The position numbers and the translations under genes were made by a program. Below, one piece after another: positions 36,101 to 47,800 of a stretch of 64,000 nucleotides of DNA (position 1 is the first letter of the stretch; each line of letters opens with the position of its first letter). The DNA lies in contig OZ038434.1 of assembly GCA_964036275.1 (NCBI GenBank), forward strand, positions 642,560 through 706,559, given 5' to 3'. This DNA is from Litoditis marina. Lineage: Eukaryota; Nematoda; Chromadorea; Rhabditida; Rhabditidae. Under the pieces are notes generated by a model. It saw only the letters and a program-made list of their open reading frames with translations, ran no database searches and was not told the origin of the DNA.

Positions 36101-39100
36101 AACCTCACTGGTGTATGACTACGACGCCACAGTTAAATATCGACATTGCGCAAACACCTCCCACTAACGTGAATGGGGGGAGGGAAGTTATATAGCTCCG
36201 TTTATATAAGAATCCGGAATGAGGGAAATTGTACCAACTGAGTGGGGGGCGATACTTCAATTTTTCCGCGACCTACCACGAGGTGTGCAAGTTCGGTCGC
36301 TTCAACTGCCTGTTGCGGCTATATGTTGCTTAGGGTTGTTAATCGAGTTCAAAATTTCGAGTTTTCGAGTTTTGGGAAATTTCGAGTTTTCGAGTTTTGG
36401 GAAATTTCGAGTTATCGAGTTTTCGAGTTTTAGGAAATTTCGAGTTTTCGAGTTTTTGAGTTTTGGGAAATTTCGAGTTTTTGAGTTTTGGGAAATTTCG
36501 AGTTTTCGAGTTTCGAGTTCGACTAAACTCGAAAATTTTCGAGTTTTTTCGAGTCGAGTTTTGAGTGTTTTTGGACCCAAAATAGACCTTTTTCGAGTCC
36601 GAAATTTTGATTTTTGAGTTTTCGCGTTCAAAATTTCGAGTTTTCGAGTTTTGAGAAATTTCGAGTTTTCGAGTTTCGAGTTCGACTCAATTCGAAAATT
36701 TTCGAGTTTTTTCGAGTCGAGTCGAGTTTCGAGTTCGACTTTAACAACCCTAATGTTGCTCAATCTATGCTTAACCCGTCCCGTCGAAATGCCAGCGGCA
36801 TCAAATGTTGCTGCCGCTGACAAAAAAAGTTTCTCTCAAAGTATGACGTCTGACTTACCTCACCACGAAATATAGGAATATATAGCCTGAAGCTTGTTCA
36901 CTGGCCTGATTTTTTCAGAAAGAATGTTAACTGCACGGTGGAAGAAAGTCTACGCAAATTAGGCGATGTCACCAAGGCAGCTTTGTCAAATGGACTGAAA
37001 GTGAGAGGGTTTGTTAAACTTTTGATATATGTGAAACTGTATGAAGCTTAACACTCGGAAAAGTGGTGGTCTTCGAGCATACACAAACAAAAAAGAGTAC
37101 TGGATTCCTCAAGTTTCCCTACTCAATATTCGGTGTGCACGTGGAATGTTTTGTAACGTTCTTGTGTCTATAGTTGACGGAAATACTTCATTCTAGCTCA
37201 ATCATGATTTTGTGTTCACTTCCCTACTTTTGACGACGTGTAAATTTGAGGTATGTGTCATGCGTGATTGGGTGTCCTTATGAGGGCAAAATCAACAGCA
37301 ACGTCGTTTCGAAAGTCACGGAGAAATTGCTGGAATTTGGATGCTATGAAGGTATGCATTATGAATATAGTTCCTGCGCTCCGAATACACTCCACGATAG
37401 AGTTGTTATGTCGGACTCAGAACTCGAAAATTTCCTTGTTTTTTAAATTGAAAATGTGAAAATTCAAATTTTTGGAAATTTTTCTACCTGTGGAACTCGA
37501 TTCGAAAATTCTCGAAACTCGATGAACAACCCTACTCCATGAGTTCCCGGAAACAAGTTTATGACAAACAGAAAACGTGAAATAGCTTTCATGACCAGCA
37601 ATATGTTACAGTTTCACTGGGAGACACGATAGGTGTGGGAAGTGCCGGCTCAGTCGACTCCATGTTGGATAAAGTTCTTCAATCAGTTTCCGTGGACAAC
37701 CTGGCAGTTCACTTCCATGACACATATGGACAGGCCTTGGCGAATGTTCTTGTGGCTATTCAGGTTTGTGGTGGCCAATTAACAGGAGAACCCGAACTGA
37801 ACGGCAAACACAACCCAAAACAACAGTTGATACCGACATCCACACCGATCGGTTCTTTTTCGGTGGACGGTTTGAGCCTTAGCAAATAACTTTTAATTGA
37901 AATGTTGGATTTCGGAATTCACGGTTCTAATTCGAATTCAAGACAGTTAAAAGGTCAGCAATATGTACAATTCGGTTCGGTAATAGTTAAATTCTCATTG
38001 TGCGTGAAACTCATGCTTACGGAAACTGATCGCTTTTATCGGGCGCAGCGCGGAGCGCTGCGCAGATTAGTTTTTGTTCAGAGGTCTGCGGACATTCCAA
38101 AACAGTTTATTACATTTTTCTTCAAAGTACGTCGACCATTTTATTAGATATTTGCATGAATCACTGAAAGAGCAACACGTCTACAAGACATTAAGTTCAC
38201 GTTCTAAGTGAAGTTTGTTGAGATTAGTTAGAGGGCCCAACGTCTCGCAAAAAATGGCTTCCGTGCGGGGCGGCGGCGGCGACAAAAGTGTCCGCCTCCT
38301 CAAATCTCGGCTTAGTTTCGCTCAAAATTAACTTATTCCAAAAATTCTTACATTGCTGAAAAGATATAAAAAAGTTGAGGTATACGTATTTTTCAAGTAT
38401 GTCTGCAATTTGAATATTACGTGTGAGAGGACCGAAAATGGTCTCGCAAAAAATCATGGATATACCGGTTTCGTGAAAATAAAAATGAAAGAAGAGTTTG
38501 ACGTGTAGTAGGAAGACGTTTTCCAATGAAGAACTCATGACAGGCGGGTATAGCTCGGTTTTCCCTCCTATTCACATGTCTGAATGGCGAATTGGATAAA
38601 AGCTCTATTCACGCACGGCGAACGAAGGTTCGATTCCTGCCTGGAGCACAAAAGTTGCTCTCACTTGAACGAGGTTACAACAACGCCAATCGTTCTAAAC
38701 TACGGCGCCGTTAAAAACTCCAATAGAACCTCATAACATTCCTTGTTTAGCTTATTGTTCAAAAATATAATTTTTTCAAAAATGACCGTTACTTCGTAAC
38801 GATAGAAAAAGAGTTCAATTAGTATAAAAAACCGGTGTAAAGAAAGTAAAGATTAGTTTTGGATTGAAACGTGTACAAGAAATATGAAAGAAGTCCAATA
38901 AAAATATTTTGAGGAAAAGGCTAATCTCGCTTTTCTTGAAAAAAAACAGAGTGTAAGCTAGATCATTGTGAGTCGCAGTCAGAAGTTGTCTTTTCCGTAA
39001 CAAAAAACTCGGTATTATTTTTTTTCTGAAATTTTCAATCGAGCGAGATTAGCCTTTTCCTCAAATATTTTTATTGGACTTCTTTCATATTTCTTGTACA

Positions 39101-39832
39101 CGTTTCAATCCAAAACTAATCTTCACTTTCTTTACACCCGTTTTTTATACTAATCACATACCATTTTGTGATTGACAATCACACTCTGTATTCAAGATAG
39201 TAAAAAATGTCGGTAACATCGGTTTGCGGTTTGGTCCGAATTTTTTACTCAAGAACCGAACTATTCCAGATCAAGCTTGACTCTGCATTGACTAGTTCGC
39301 CGTTCGGTTCTGGAAAAACACTGTTCTGCAGTCATTTTGCCGCATGTAGTGTACAAAATCAGTGTGTGGATTTGTACTTTCAGAAAGGAATAAGGGTGGC
39401 TGATAGTTCGGTGGCTGGCCTAGGCGGGTGTCCTTACGCCAAAGGGGCCACAGGTAACGTAGCCACAGAGGATCTTCTTTACCTACTACATGACATGGGC
39501 TTTCAAACGGTTAGTGACAATATGAATAACTTTCTAACCTCTTCTTTAATTTTTTTTTTCTGGTGGTGTGAAAGAACTCGATTGATGTTGCACTTTTGCA
39601 CTTGCCATTTCCTAGTTTAGTTCTTCCTCTACTACCTGCAATAAGTGGCGAAGAATTTTTAGTGTACGTCTACATTTTAAAATTGGGCTGTTTTCATTCA
39701 GTACACAATATGTTTTAGGGTGTTGATCTGGAGGAAATTGTGTCTATATCGCAATGGATAAGTACGAAGATGAACAGAGTGAATGCTTCCCGTGTCAGTA
39801 ATGCTGTCCTATCTAAGCGCAATAGAAATTGA
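33137..39832 (+). CDS. Hydroxymethylglutaryl-CoA lyase, mitochondrial
   Basis: Ten exons close to 322 residues, normal for the family: 33137-33190, 34622-34684, 35068-35130, 35446-35589, 35774-35835, 36919-37008, 37251-37351, 37612-37763, 39384-39509, 39719-39832. The first exon ([18 protein letters not shown]) is a basic, hydroxylated presequence of mitochondrial type. Catalytic landmarks: [12 protein letters not shown] (metal-binding Asp and catalytic Arg), [36 protein letters not shown] (metal-binding His pair) and [19 protein letters not shown] (catalytic-loop cysteine). The enzyme cleaves HMG-CoA to acetyl-CoA and acetoacetate in leucine catabolism and ketogenesis. Vertebrate enzymes end in a peroxisomal signal; this one ends SKRNRN, so none is seen. 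Introns 1, 2, 5 and 8 are loaded with mobile elements. AATAAA at 39866 and 39887 are candidate polyadenylation signals. Confidence 0.96.
33212..34021 (-). mobile_element. 5'-truncated non-LTR retrotransposon end
   Basis: Antisense in lyase intron 1. About 34010-33770 on the minus strand encodes the tail of a reverse-transcriptase ORF, reading [20 protein letters not shown], then F.ARLEKVD and a stop; this NR.P.IWN.LP..VV pattern is typical of the C-termini of CR1/Jockey-type elements. A 3' UTR follows, ending in AATAAA (33230-33225 region) and a short ATTCAT repeat. The rest of the element is absent. Confidence 0.85.
34022..34347 (-). mobile_element. Second, more truncated copy of the same retrotransposon 3' end
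   Basis: About 320 bp nearly identical to 33225-33535, containing only the 3' UTR and the terminal AATAAA. It lies head-to-tail directly against the preceding copy. Confidence 0.88.
34698..34816. mobile_element. 119-bp inverted-repeat element, copy 1
   Basis: Ends GTTAAAGAAGGACGATGATG and its inverted TCCACATTTCTTTAAC; the centre is a strong stem (CCTTTAAAC...GTTTAAAGG) around CAATACATTTTTCAATTG. In lyase intron 2. Near-identical copy at 62683-62811. Confidence 0.88.
36331..36752. mobile_element. hAT-like element made of TCGAG words, copy 1, with 8-bp target duplication
   Basis: 422 bp in lyase intron 5. Ends TAGGGTTGTTAA and TTAACAACCCTA; flanked on both sides by ATGTTGCT (36323-36330 and 36753-36760). 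The interior is almost entirely variants of AATTTCGAGTTTTCGAGTTT, so it is tandemly expanded and fully non-coding. Confidence 0.93.
38035..38090. repeat. Dispersed repeat with GC-rich palindromic core, copy 2 (diverged)
   Basis: GCGCAGCGCGGAGCGCTGCG followed by CAGATTAGTTTTTGTTC, similar to the copies at about 535 and 45255. Confidence 0.5.
38577..38650 (+). repeat. tRNA-like sequence, probably a SINE head or tRNA pseudogene
   Basis: TGGCGAATTGG fits an RNA polymerase III A box and GGTTCGATTCC an exact B box at tRNA-like spacing. The would-be acceptor stem (GTCTGAA against CTGGAGC) does not pair, so it is not a working tRNA. In lyase intron 8. Confidence 0.5.
38820..39152. mobile_element. 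333-bp inverted-repeat element
   Basis: Left arm (38820 to about 38933, TAGTATAAAAAACCGGTGTA...) and right arm (about 39038-39152) are near-perfect inverted copies of about 115 bp, around a non-coding centre. In lyase intron 8. Confidence 0.9.
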
Positions 39833-39946
39833 TTATAAAAAAGATAGATTGTGGCAAGATTGTGTAATAAATAGATGGTTTTTTTTAATAAAACTTTTTA
39901 CAACGATGCTAAGGTGATGTGAAACTTGGGCGTATGAATGGCAAAT

Positions 39947-40219
39947 AGAGTTGTTAATCAAGTTCAAAATTTCGAGTTTTGGGAAATTTCGAGTTTTCGA
40001 GTTCGACTCAACTCGAAAATTTTCGAGTCGAGTTTTGAGTGTTTTGGACCCAAAAGAGACTTTTTCGAGTCCGAAATTTTGATTTTCGAGTTTTCGCGTT
40101 CAAAATTTCGAGTTTTGGGAAATTTCGAGTTGTCGAATTTCGGAAAATTTCGAGTTTTCGCGTTTTTGGAAAATTTCGTTTTTTCGAGTCGAGTTTCGAG
40201 TTCGACTTTAACAACCCTA
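39947..40219. mobile_element. hAT-like TCGAG-word element, copy 2
   Basis: Same ends as the copy at 36331 (left end decayed to AGAGTTGTTAA; right TTAACAACCCTA) and the same AATTTCGAG interior. Flanks TGGCAAAT and AGGCAAAT are a slightly decayed 8-bp target duplication. It lies just downstream of the lyase gene. Confidence 0.88.
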
Positions 40220-40324
40220 AGGCAAATCAAGGACTTGTCGTATTGGGGTTTGACATGTATTTAATTAAAAAAGAGTTCGCTCCCGATCAGAAATATAATT
40301 TTTAAATGGACAGAACTTGGGAAC

Positions 40325-40640
40325 ATTCACTTTTTACCCCCCACCTTTCTGAAATTGTATTGCGAATTGTAGTTTGACCCCCCACCGGGGGGTGATAATT
40401 CCATTTACCACCTGCAATACAAAAGTTAGAGGGTGGGGGGTAAAAAGTAAACATCTCCGGTTATTGAAGTTCAGCCCCCCACCATTGAAGTTCTACCGCC
40501 CGCCGACTCAGGTGGGGGTAAATGTCGAAAATAATTTGTGACCCCCGCCCCCTCTCCTAGATTTTCAGTTTTAGCTTGGGTGGGGACCAAACTAAAGTGG
40601 GGGGCGATACTTCACTTTTCCCCAGGACGTATTTCACCAC
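40325..40640. repeat. C/G-run-rich inverted repeats downstream of HMG-CoA lyase
   Basis: CTTTTTACCCCCCACC (about 40329) and GGTGGGGGGTAAAAAG (about 40447) form an inverted pair, with a further ACCCCCCACCGGGGGGTG palindrome between. Downstream, GTGGGGGGCGATACTTCA (about 40600) repeats a string seen at about 36241. No coding sequence. The rest of 39833-40961 has nothing recognised. Confidence 0.75.
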
Positions 40641-40961
40641 GTTATTTGGGAATAATATAGATTGTACGCATACAAGTGTAGACAACCCCCTTCGAGCTAA
40701 TCGTGTTTGCACGTGTGAATGTGAGGAAATCATTACAGCACCTCCCCGTTGATGCACTCAACCCTCAATCATTTCGAGCATACCCCAATAATAAGACTCC
40801 TAGGTTATGTTACCACCAGTCATTAGCGACGAAAACAAACAGACGCTCATGCAGTTATGTGGAACACATCGGTGGGTGCTGTCAGTAAGAATTTGTTGGA
40901 TATTATATCATGTTACAATACAAATAGTGTAAATAACAATTTATAATCAACAACGAGGGCA

Positions 40962-43609
40962 TTACATAGCATCCTGCTGGGCCTTGAGGCTGAGCAAGAA
41001 TTCCTTCTTCTCCGCAACACGTTGTTTTCTCTCGGCGTAAGTGAGGCGCTTGGCGGTGAACCTGAAATCATAGCATCGTAATTGGTTACATACAAAAGAG
41101 TATCGCAAACACAGTAGATAATGTGCACGACCGTCACAGAGAGTTAAAAAACTACAAAAAAACCTCTTCTGTCCAGCAGGCTTGGTCTTCTTGGCGGGGG
41201 CATCAGGGTTGGCACGGATGGCGGCATGTGCTTTCTTGTACATCTAAAAACACAATTATTGTTATGTGCTTCACATGGTTTATCCCAAAGGTCACGGCGC
41301 ATACGCACTACAAAACGAATAGGAATATATGAAACAGACCGGGCATCTTCAGTAGCACGAAGCGCCTCACAGTCAAACATTCTACGACCAGGTGGACCGG
41401 TTCAACCTTCACAAAAGAACCGAGCGGTTGAAGGATCCGATGCTCCACATTTACAATAAAAATGCCTATCACAGAAGTGACTAGCAGATTCAATGCTACT
41501 AGTCGACACTAACTCAGTAACTCTTCTAGACGCAGAAACACCCGATATTTCTGTCACTCTGTGCTGCCGTCAATCCTACTTCGGCAAGATTTACTAGACT
41601 AGGATATAAGGTAACAAACTTTAGGCGTTGAGACATACCTGCTCCACATTGTCACTAGAAACTCCGGCAGCAATGAACTTGGAGAATTGTCTCTTGTAAG
41701 CATCGTCATCCTCCTCCTTCAAAGAAGTCATGTATTCAGCAACGTGCTTTCCGAAGATACGATCACGGTGAGCTTCAGCATTGTACTCCTTGGACTCGGT
41801 GTCATAACCGTAGAAGCGGTTTTCACTGGAATAGGGTTGTTCATCTTAATAATCCGCGAGCAATAATGGCTCTTTACGGAAACAGAAAATTGTATTCCAC
41901 ATGGTTTGTCCTAGTTGTCACGGCACATAAAATGCTACAAAACGATCAGGAATATATGGAATGGACCGGGCATCCTCAGTAGCGCGAGGCGCCTCACAGT
42001 CACCCAATGTACGATTAGGCGGACCGGCTCTTCCTTCATTAGATACCGTGAGGTGGAAGGTACCGATGCTCCGCGATGACTTTAAAACAGCCTATCACAA
42101 GTGACTAGCCGATTCAATGTCTCTAATCGAAAAAATTCCTCGCGCAATTTGAAACACATAAGCGAAATACCACAATTTTAAATTAAGGGCTCCAAATTTG
42201 TAACTAAAATAGTACCTGTGAGGAACGTCAACGCCACCATCAGCAACTCCCTTCATGACTGCGAAGACCTTGCAACCAGTGGTGGTGCGAGCAAGTCCGA
42301 CGTCAAGGACGGCCTTGAACGGGGCACGGTCGCCTTCCTGTTCGACGTTGTAAAACTCTCCGTTCACCTGAAAAACGACACCATGAATGAAAAATTTACA
42401 GCAGAATCACGAAAAACATTAGCATCTTCTTGGGACCCAAACATGGCAACACACGAGTGCAGGTGCCCGTAAACAATACCCTCAATTTGCTCACGTAACA
42501 AATTCATCCTACTTCATTTTACATACTTCGTTTATTAACCGGCAATAACACTCAACTGAAAAATGCATCCGAATGTCACATAACTAGCATACCAGGCTTT
42601 GCACTAAGAGAACTGTCGATTTTAAACAACATAAAACCTGTTAAATGCAACGCAAGCCAACACTCACGTCTTCCTGTCCCTTGTAGACCTGGTCGAGTTG
42701 AACATTCTTCAAGTGACGGCGAGCAAGGAGAAGACCAGTCGCGTAGGCAGCGGCGTAGTTGGTGAGTCCGACCTATAACAACTTCTTGAACCGAAGAACA
42801 GGTAACGGAATCTGCTAGTCCATAAAGAACGAAAATTCTCCTAACAACATGTTACCATGGAACATGCAACACGAAACCGGTTTGAAATGATATTTAAAGC
42901 TGATGTGCTATGGAACTTTTTTAAAGAACAAAATTAAGCTTTCCCCAAGTAGTTACGCTTACCCTGGGTAATTATAAACTAGTTCTGAATGAATTATACA
43001 AGACACTACAAAAATGCAGAAGATCAACAAGCACACAATATATTCACCGCTATACCTTGATTCCATATTGAGGAAGCTCGTGAGCGTAGGCAGCAGTGAC
43101 AACAACGTCACCCTCGATCTTGGAGTAGGCGATCTGAAATCCGAATTGCAAAAAAAAATTAGTGATTTTAATATTTGTAGTACTTGCAATTGATTATTTA
43201 AAAGATATGACTGGTAGAGATCGAAACATTAAATTTTACATTTGAACGTAAATTTAGCAGAATAACGCCTTAAAAACGTTGCAGTCACCTAATATGTCAA
43301 ACACGCGAAACAAAATAAATGAGTTCTGATAGCATTTCTGGGAAGTAAATATTAGATTCAGGACGACAAGTAAAAAAGCAAAAATGCACACAAACAGAAC
43401 GGATAACGAAAAAATCTCACCTGAGCGATGATGTCCTTGTTGGTGAAACGGACGATCAGACGGTACTTGGGAGTGTTGTACTTGTTCTTGTCCTGAACGG
43501 TCAGGCGTTTGCGAGCGTAGTAGTCGGTCTTTCCTTGACGTCTACGCTTCAGCTTAACCTGATAACGTTTGAAATAGGCCTTGTTTTTCACGACCTTTAC
43601 GAGACCCAT
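40962..43609 (-). CDS. rpl-5: 60S ribosomal protein L5 (uL18)
   Basis: Seven exons closing to 296 residues: 43609-43421, 43133-43056, 42772-42668, 42367-42216, 41825-41639, 41243-41164, 41061-40962. Conserved stretches include [88 protein letters not shown] and the lysine-rich tail [13 protein letters not shown]. It binds 5S rRNA and, with L11, forms the 5S RNP. The start lies 7 bases after a CCATTTTCAG acceptor, suggesting spliced-leader addition. Introns 4 and 5 each carry one U17/snR30 snoRNA. Confidence 0.98.
41262..41488 (-). ncRNA. U17/snR30 H/ACA snoRNA, copy B (L5 intron 5)
   Basis: On the minus strand it has the exact m1 motif ATATTCCTA and exact m2 motif AAACCAT. The outer stem TTTCATAT/ATGTGAAG keeps pairing despite changes from copies A and C (a C-G pair replaced by T-A), which supports a selected RNA structure. 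ACA box at 41267-41265. The 3' end is only 18 nt from the host acceptor, tighter than the other copies. The 5' hairpin CTAGTCAC/GTGATAGG is conserved in all three copies. 5' end approximate. Confidence 0.87.
41888..42112 (-). ncRNA. U17/snR30 H/ACA snoRNA, copy C (L5 intron 4)
   Basis: Contains ATATTCCTG (m1-like) and AAACCAT (m2), outer stem TTCCATAT/ATGTGGAA and ACA box at 41893-41891. It is closer in sequence to copy A in the L11 gene than to copy B in the adjacent L5 intron. Sense orientation in the host intron, 62 nt from the acceptor. Confidence 0.87.
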
Positions 43610-44849
43610 TATTACCCTGAAAATGGAGAAATTCAACAGGTTATACTTGATACACTCAATAACACTACATCTTCAACCTCTACGTAGTTAAACAATTCTA
43701 AATACCACATTATACATATACTGTTAAAAAAGGAGAGAAATAACGCTAAAAATTTAGGAAAAGAGCGAATATGGTTTAAAGGGCGGCTATCGTTGAAAAC
43801 GTGCTGATTTTTCTGTAATACTCAGTAGAAGTCCTGCACGGAAAGCACTGAATTGCGCTGTGTTGCTATTTACGCAAAATAAAGGTTGAAATTTTGAACG
43901 TTTATTTGTTTTAACATAAGCTCTTCTATTTTTCCATATGCAGCAGTACTTTGTCAGATTTCCACTAATAATTGCTGTTTCTTTGATATTTTGATATTTC
44001 CTTTGCTATTGTACTATTGTGATGATGTTTTTTTCCTTCCTTTTTTGTCAGTAAATCTGAAGTGCATCGATTCTTGTCTGCTGCCAGCGGAAAACTTTTA
44101 TTCCACTGGGAAAAACAATAGTAAGGAGAATATTAGGGCGCATAAACCTTGTCATAACGACGCATAATACCCCCCCCCCCCAACAATAATATAATATATT
44201 CTGAGTTCTGAGGGCATACTTCTCCTTTTCTCGAATATCAGTTTAGATGCAAGCAGTTAAAGTTTATCAGTGGGTGTGTTGGAATGAATGCGACATCTAT
44301 TGATACTTGCTCCGTAACTTTGGCGTCAATGACGGGAACTAACGAAAATGCGAAAACAGTCGAAAATCGCTCTGACTGTGGGAATTCCCGAATCAGGACC
44401 GATTTGTCGCGACGGCGGCGAAATTTATTCAATTTCTTTCATATGATAAGGCTGAGAAAGTTTGTGCATTTCAGAAAGGGGAGATAATTTCTGCTACTGT
44501 TTTGGATGTACGATCTTCAACTATAACTCGGTAAACATGAATAGCTTGTTTTTCTCAGTTTTCGACCTTTTTTTGGGAAAGTTTGCTTTTAAATGGTAAA
44601 TTGCTCAAAATTGGATACATTAAATAATACCTACTTATTTTCACATTCTACTTGATGATATTCAACAATTTCTTCAAATTGTCTAATTTACTTTATTTAC
44701 TGTCAAATTAAAGTAGTAAATGAGTTATATTCTGTTTCTGTCACGACAAGTCGGACCCTTCCGACTGTCGGTGTCCCGTCATTGACCGGTAGGTTTGCTG
44801 AGTATAGTATTGAGGTTCGATAAATTTTTTTTTCAATTCAGGTGTCATT
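43610..44849. other. Divergent upstream region of L5 and the Schlafen-like gene
   Basis: 1.24 kb holding two divergent promoters. Contains a run of 10 C (about 44169-44178). TTCAATTCAG ends at 44840, ten bases before the ATG at 44850, and is a probable spliced-leader acceptor. No coding exon recognised. Confidence 0.55.
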
Positions 44850-47800
44850 ATGGACTTATTTGACGAAGACTTTTCCGATGATGGCTGGGAGGTGGGTTTG
44901 TTAACGTTTTCGACTCGCGACTCTCTTGCGGGGTTTTCAGATTTAGTTTAAGTAATTACGGGGTTTATTAGTGTTCGTGAACATGTGACACTATTGGACA
45001 AGCTTAAGAAACATATCACTGTTTTTGAAGCGAAACGATGCAATGCGTATTTTATAATTTATGAAGCGTGCTCTTTCAGGAGTATAGTGTGATGCTGATC
45101 TTACTCGTGCATAATTTAATCTTGGGATCGGGATCCACCCATCCGCTGGTTTCATGGTTTCATCAGTTGTTTAATATCAGAATCGAATATTTATTGGATC
45201 ACAAGCAAGCTCAAAAGTTTAATACGAAATGGAGGCGAAAGTATTCGGAAGTCCTGAGCAATTTTTCGTATATCCGAAATCGCGCGCAGCGCGAAGCGCT
45301 GTGCGAGATTTGTCTTTGGTCCGGCTAATGCGCGCTTTCGTTTTTTTAGTTTCTCCTCAAAAAGGCTGAATGTTGCAAAACAAAGTTTTTATTAATGTAC
45401 TTGTTTTCTATAGCTAATTCCCTAACCGTGTTTCAAATTTGAGCGAAATCGGTTAAGTTTGAGCCAAGTTATGACCTCATGCGCTTCATCAAGAGCGCCA
45501 ACTTCCGTCGTGTGTGGGTGGGTGGGTGGGTGTGTGGGTGGGTGGGTGTGTGTGTGGGTTGTGACAAGAAAACAAACCCAGTTTAAGGGTTTCCACTCAA
45601 CCGATTTTGTTGAAAATTGTGGAAGACATGTGATACCTACTCAAACCCTCGCGGAGCAAAAAAAATTCAAGAAAAAATTGTTTTAATCAAAGTTATAGAC
45701 ATTTTTCGGAACGTGTCTGCGTCTCTCCATTTAGCACGCTCTCTCACTCTCTCTGTCCGGTCGACAACTCAATTTGTATTGTAACTTAGAGTAACAATTA
45801 CCGATTTGCTCGAAAATTGAAATATGATGCCATCGTGACTTTTATTTGAATATGAAGTATTCTATTCCTGACGTCCTTCAGGATTCTGGAGACCGGATGA
45901 CGTCATTTTTGAAAAGTGCAAAGTTGACGTCACATATATCTTTAAACGATGGTAATATCTTAGAAAGGGTCAATTAACGGTGAAACTCAATCTGAGAGTG
46001 ATGTATTCTGGGATTCTGGAGACCAGGTGACGTCGATTTTGAAAAGTGCAAAGTTGACGTCACATATATCTTTAAACGATGGTAATATCTTAGAAAGGGT
46101 CAATTAACGGTGAAACTCAATCTGAGAGTGATGTATTCTGGGATTCTGGAGACCAGGTGACGTCGATTTTGAAAAGTGCAAAGTTGACGTCACATATATC
46201 TTTAAACGATGGTAATATCTTAGAAAGGGTCAATTAACGGTGAAACTCAATCTGAGAGTGATGTATTCTGGGATTCTGGAGACCAGATGACGTCGATTTT
46301 GAAAAGTGCAAAGTTGACGTCACATATATTTTCAAATGCTGAAAATAACTCAAAAATGGTACATTAACGACAAAACTCTGTCTAAATATGACTTATTCTG
46401 AAAATCAGAAGGCCAGATGACGTCAACTTTTAAAAAATTGACGTGAAATATGTTTTCGAATGCTGAAAGTTTCTTAGAAATGGTCAATTCACGATGAAAC
46501 TTCATTCAAACATGACGTATCCTGGGATTCTGAACAGCACAGGGCAGAAAGTAAGTTTTCAGAACTGCAATGTTGACGTCATATTTTTCTCAAATGATAG
46601 TAATACTTGGCCAGTGGTTCATTAGGAAAACAATTTTATCTGCACCGTACAGATCAAACCACATACCTACGGCATGTATACAAAAAGAGAAAAATTCATG
46701 AAAAAGTGGGGGCCCAACGACTGTGAGATTTGTCTTCTGCTGTGCGCCCCTTAGACAACTTCTCTCAAATGGGGCAGCTACTGCTACCAAAACCGAAAAT
46801 ACTCATGTATAAGTGTTAAATACAAACATACAAAAGTCGTAAAATATTTTTTCAAACCTGTAAACTAGAATCTGTAAATAACCGAAAAATACTAATATAC
46901 TCAAGTATAACTGTTTATTACAAACATACAAAAGTCGTAAAATATTTTCTCAAACCTGTAAACTAGAATCTACAAATCACAGATGTTAACTCAACGTAGT
47001 CAATTATAGAGTTCCTGGTTTTGTGCACAATGGTTGGTGTTTTTGGTCATTACTTCAATTCTGGGTGCTATAACGTTTGGCATATTATTTAACAGTTGTT
47101 CTCTCTTTCGCAGCTGTGACTTGTAGATTCTAGTTTACAGGTTTGAGAAAATATTTTACGACTTTTGTATGTTTGTAATAAACAGTTATACTTGAGTATA
47201 TTAGTATTTTTCGGTTATTTACAGATTCTAGTTTACAGGTTTGAAAAAATATTTTACGACTTTTGTATGTTTGTATTTAACACTTATACATGAGTATTTT
47301 CGGTTTTGGTAGCAGTAGCTGCCCCATTTGAGAGAAGTTGTCTAAGGGGCGCACAGCAGAAGACAAATCTCACAGTCGTTGGGCCCCCACTTTTTCATGA
47401 ATGTATTTCAAATTTTGGCAAAACTATTGGTTCCCTCCGCCATTGATGAAAGCCGTTGAGTGAGGGTGTAAATCATTATCTCAACCTATAATAGATTATT
47501 AAAATAGATTTACTAACCACACCCCACATATAGGCTAGGTCAGGTGATTTCTATAACCCTATATAACGTATTCTACAATGTTAATTTTTGTTTCCAGGAA
47601 GATTCAACTGAGGCTTTCATAAATGAATTTAGACGGAAGAACGAGTCGTGTTTTGACGAGAATAGTATCATTGAAGGTATTCTATTCTATTATTTTGTAT
47701 TTTTCGTATGCTAATGTTTTGCTAATACTAAGCACCAGGGTCCCATGAGGGGGTTGCGAACAAGTCTAGCGTGGAGTGCTCGTCGATAATCAACATTTTT

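Noticed and set aside
36331..36345. TTAGGG telomere-like word
   Set aside because: It occurs once per element end within TAGGGTTGTTAA and is not tandem.
36219..36823. Long open frames over the TCGAG-word element (both strands)
   Set aside because: Low-complexity translation of a simple repeat inside an intron; the target duplication shows it is an inserted element.
38577..38650. Functional tRNA gene
   Set aside because: A and B boxes are good, but the acceptor stem does not pair and no clear anticodon stem forms.
45851..46610. CRISPR-like array
   Set aside because: Units are 130 bp, contiguous and without variable spacers; the genome is eukaryotic. It is an ordinary tandem repeat.
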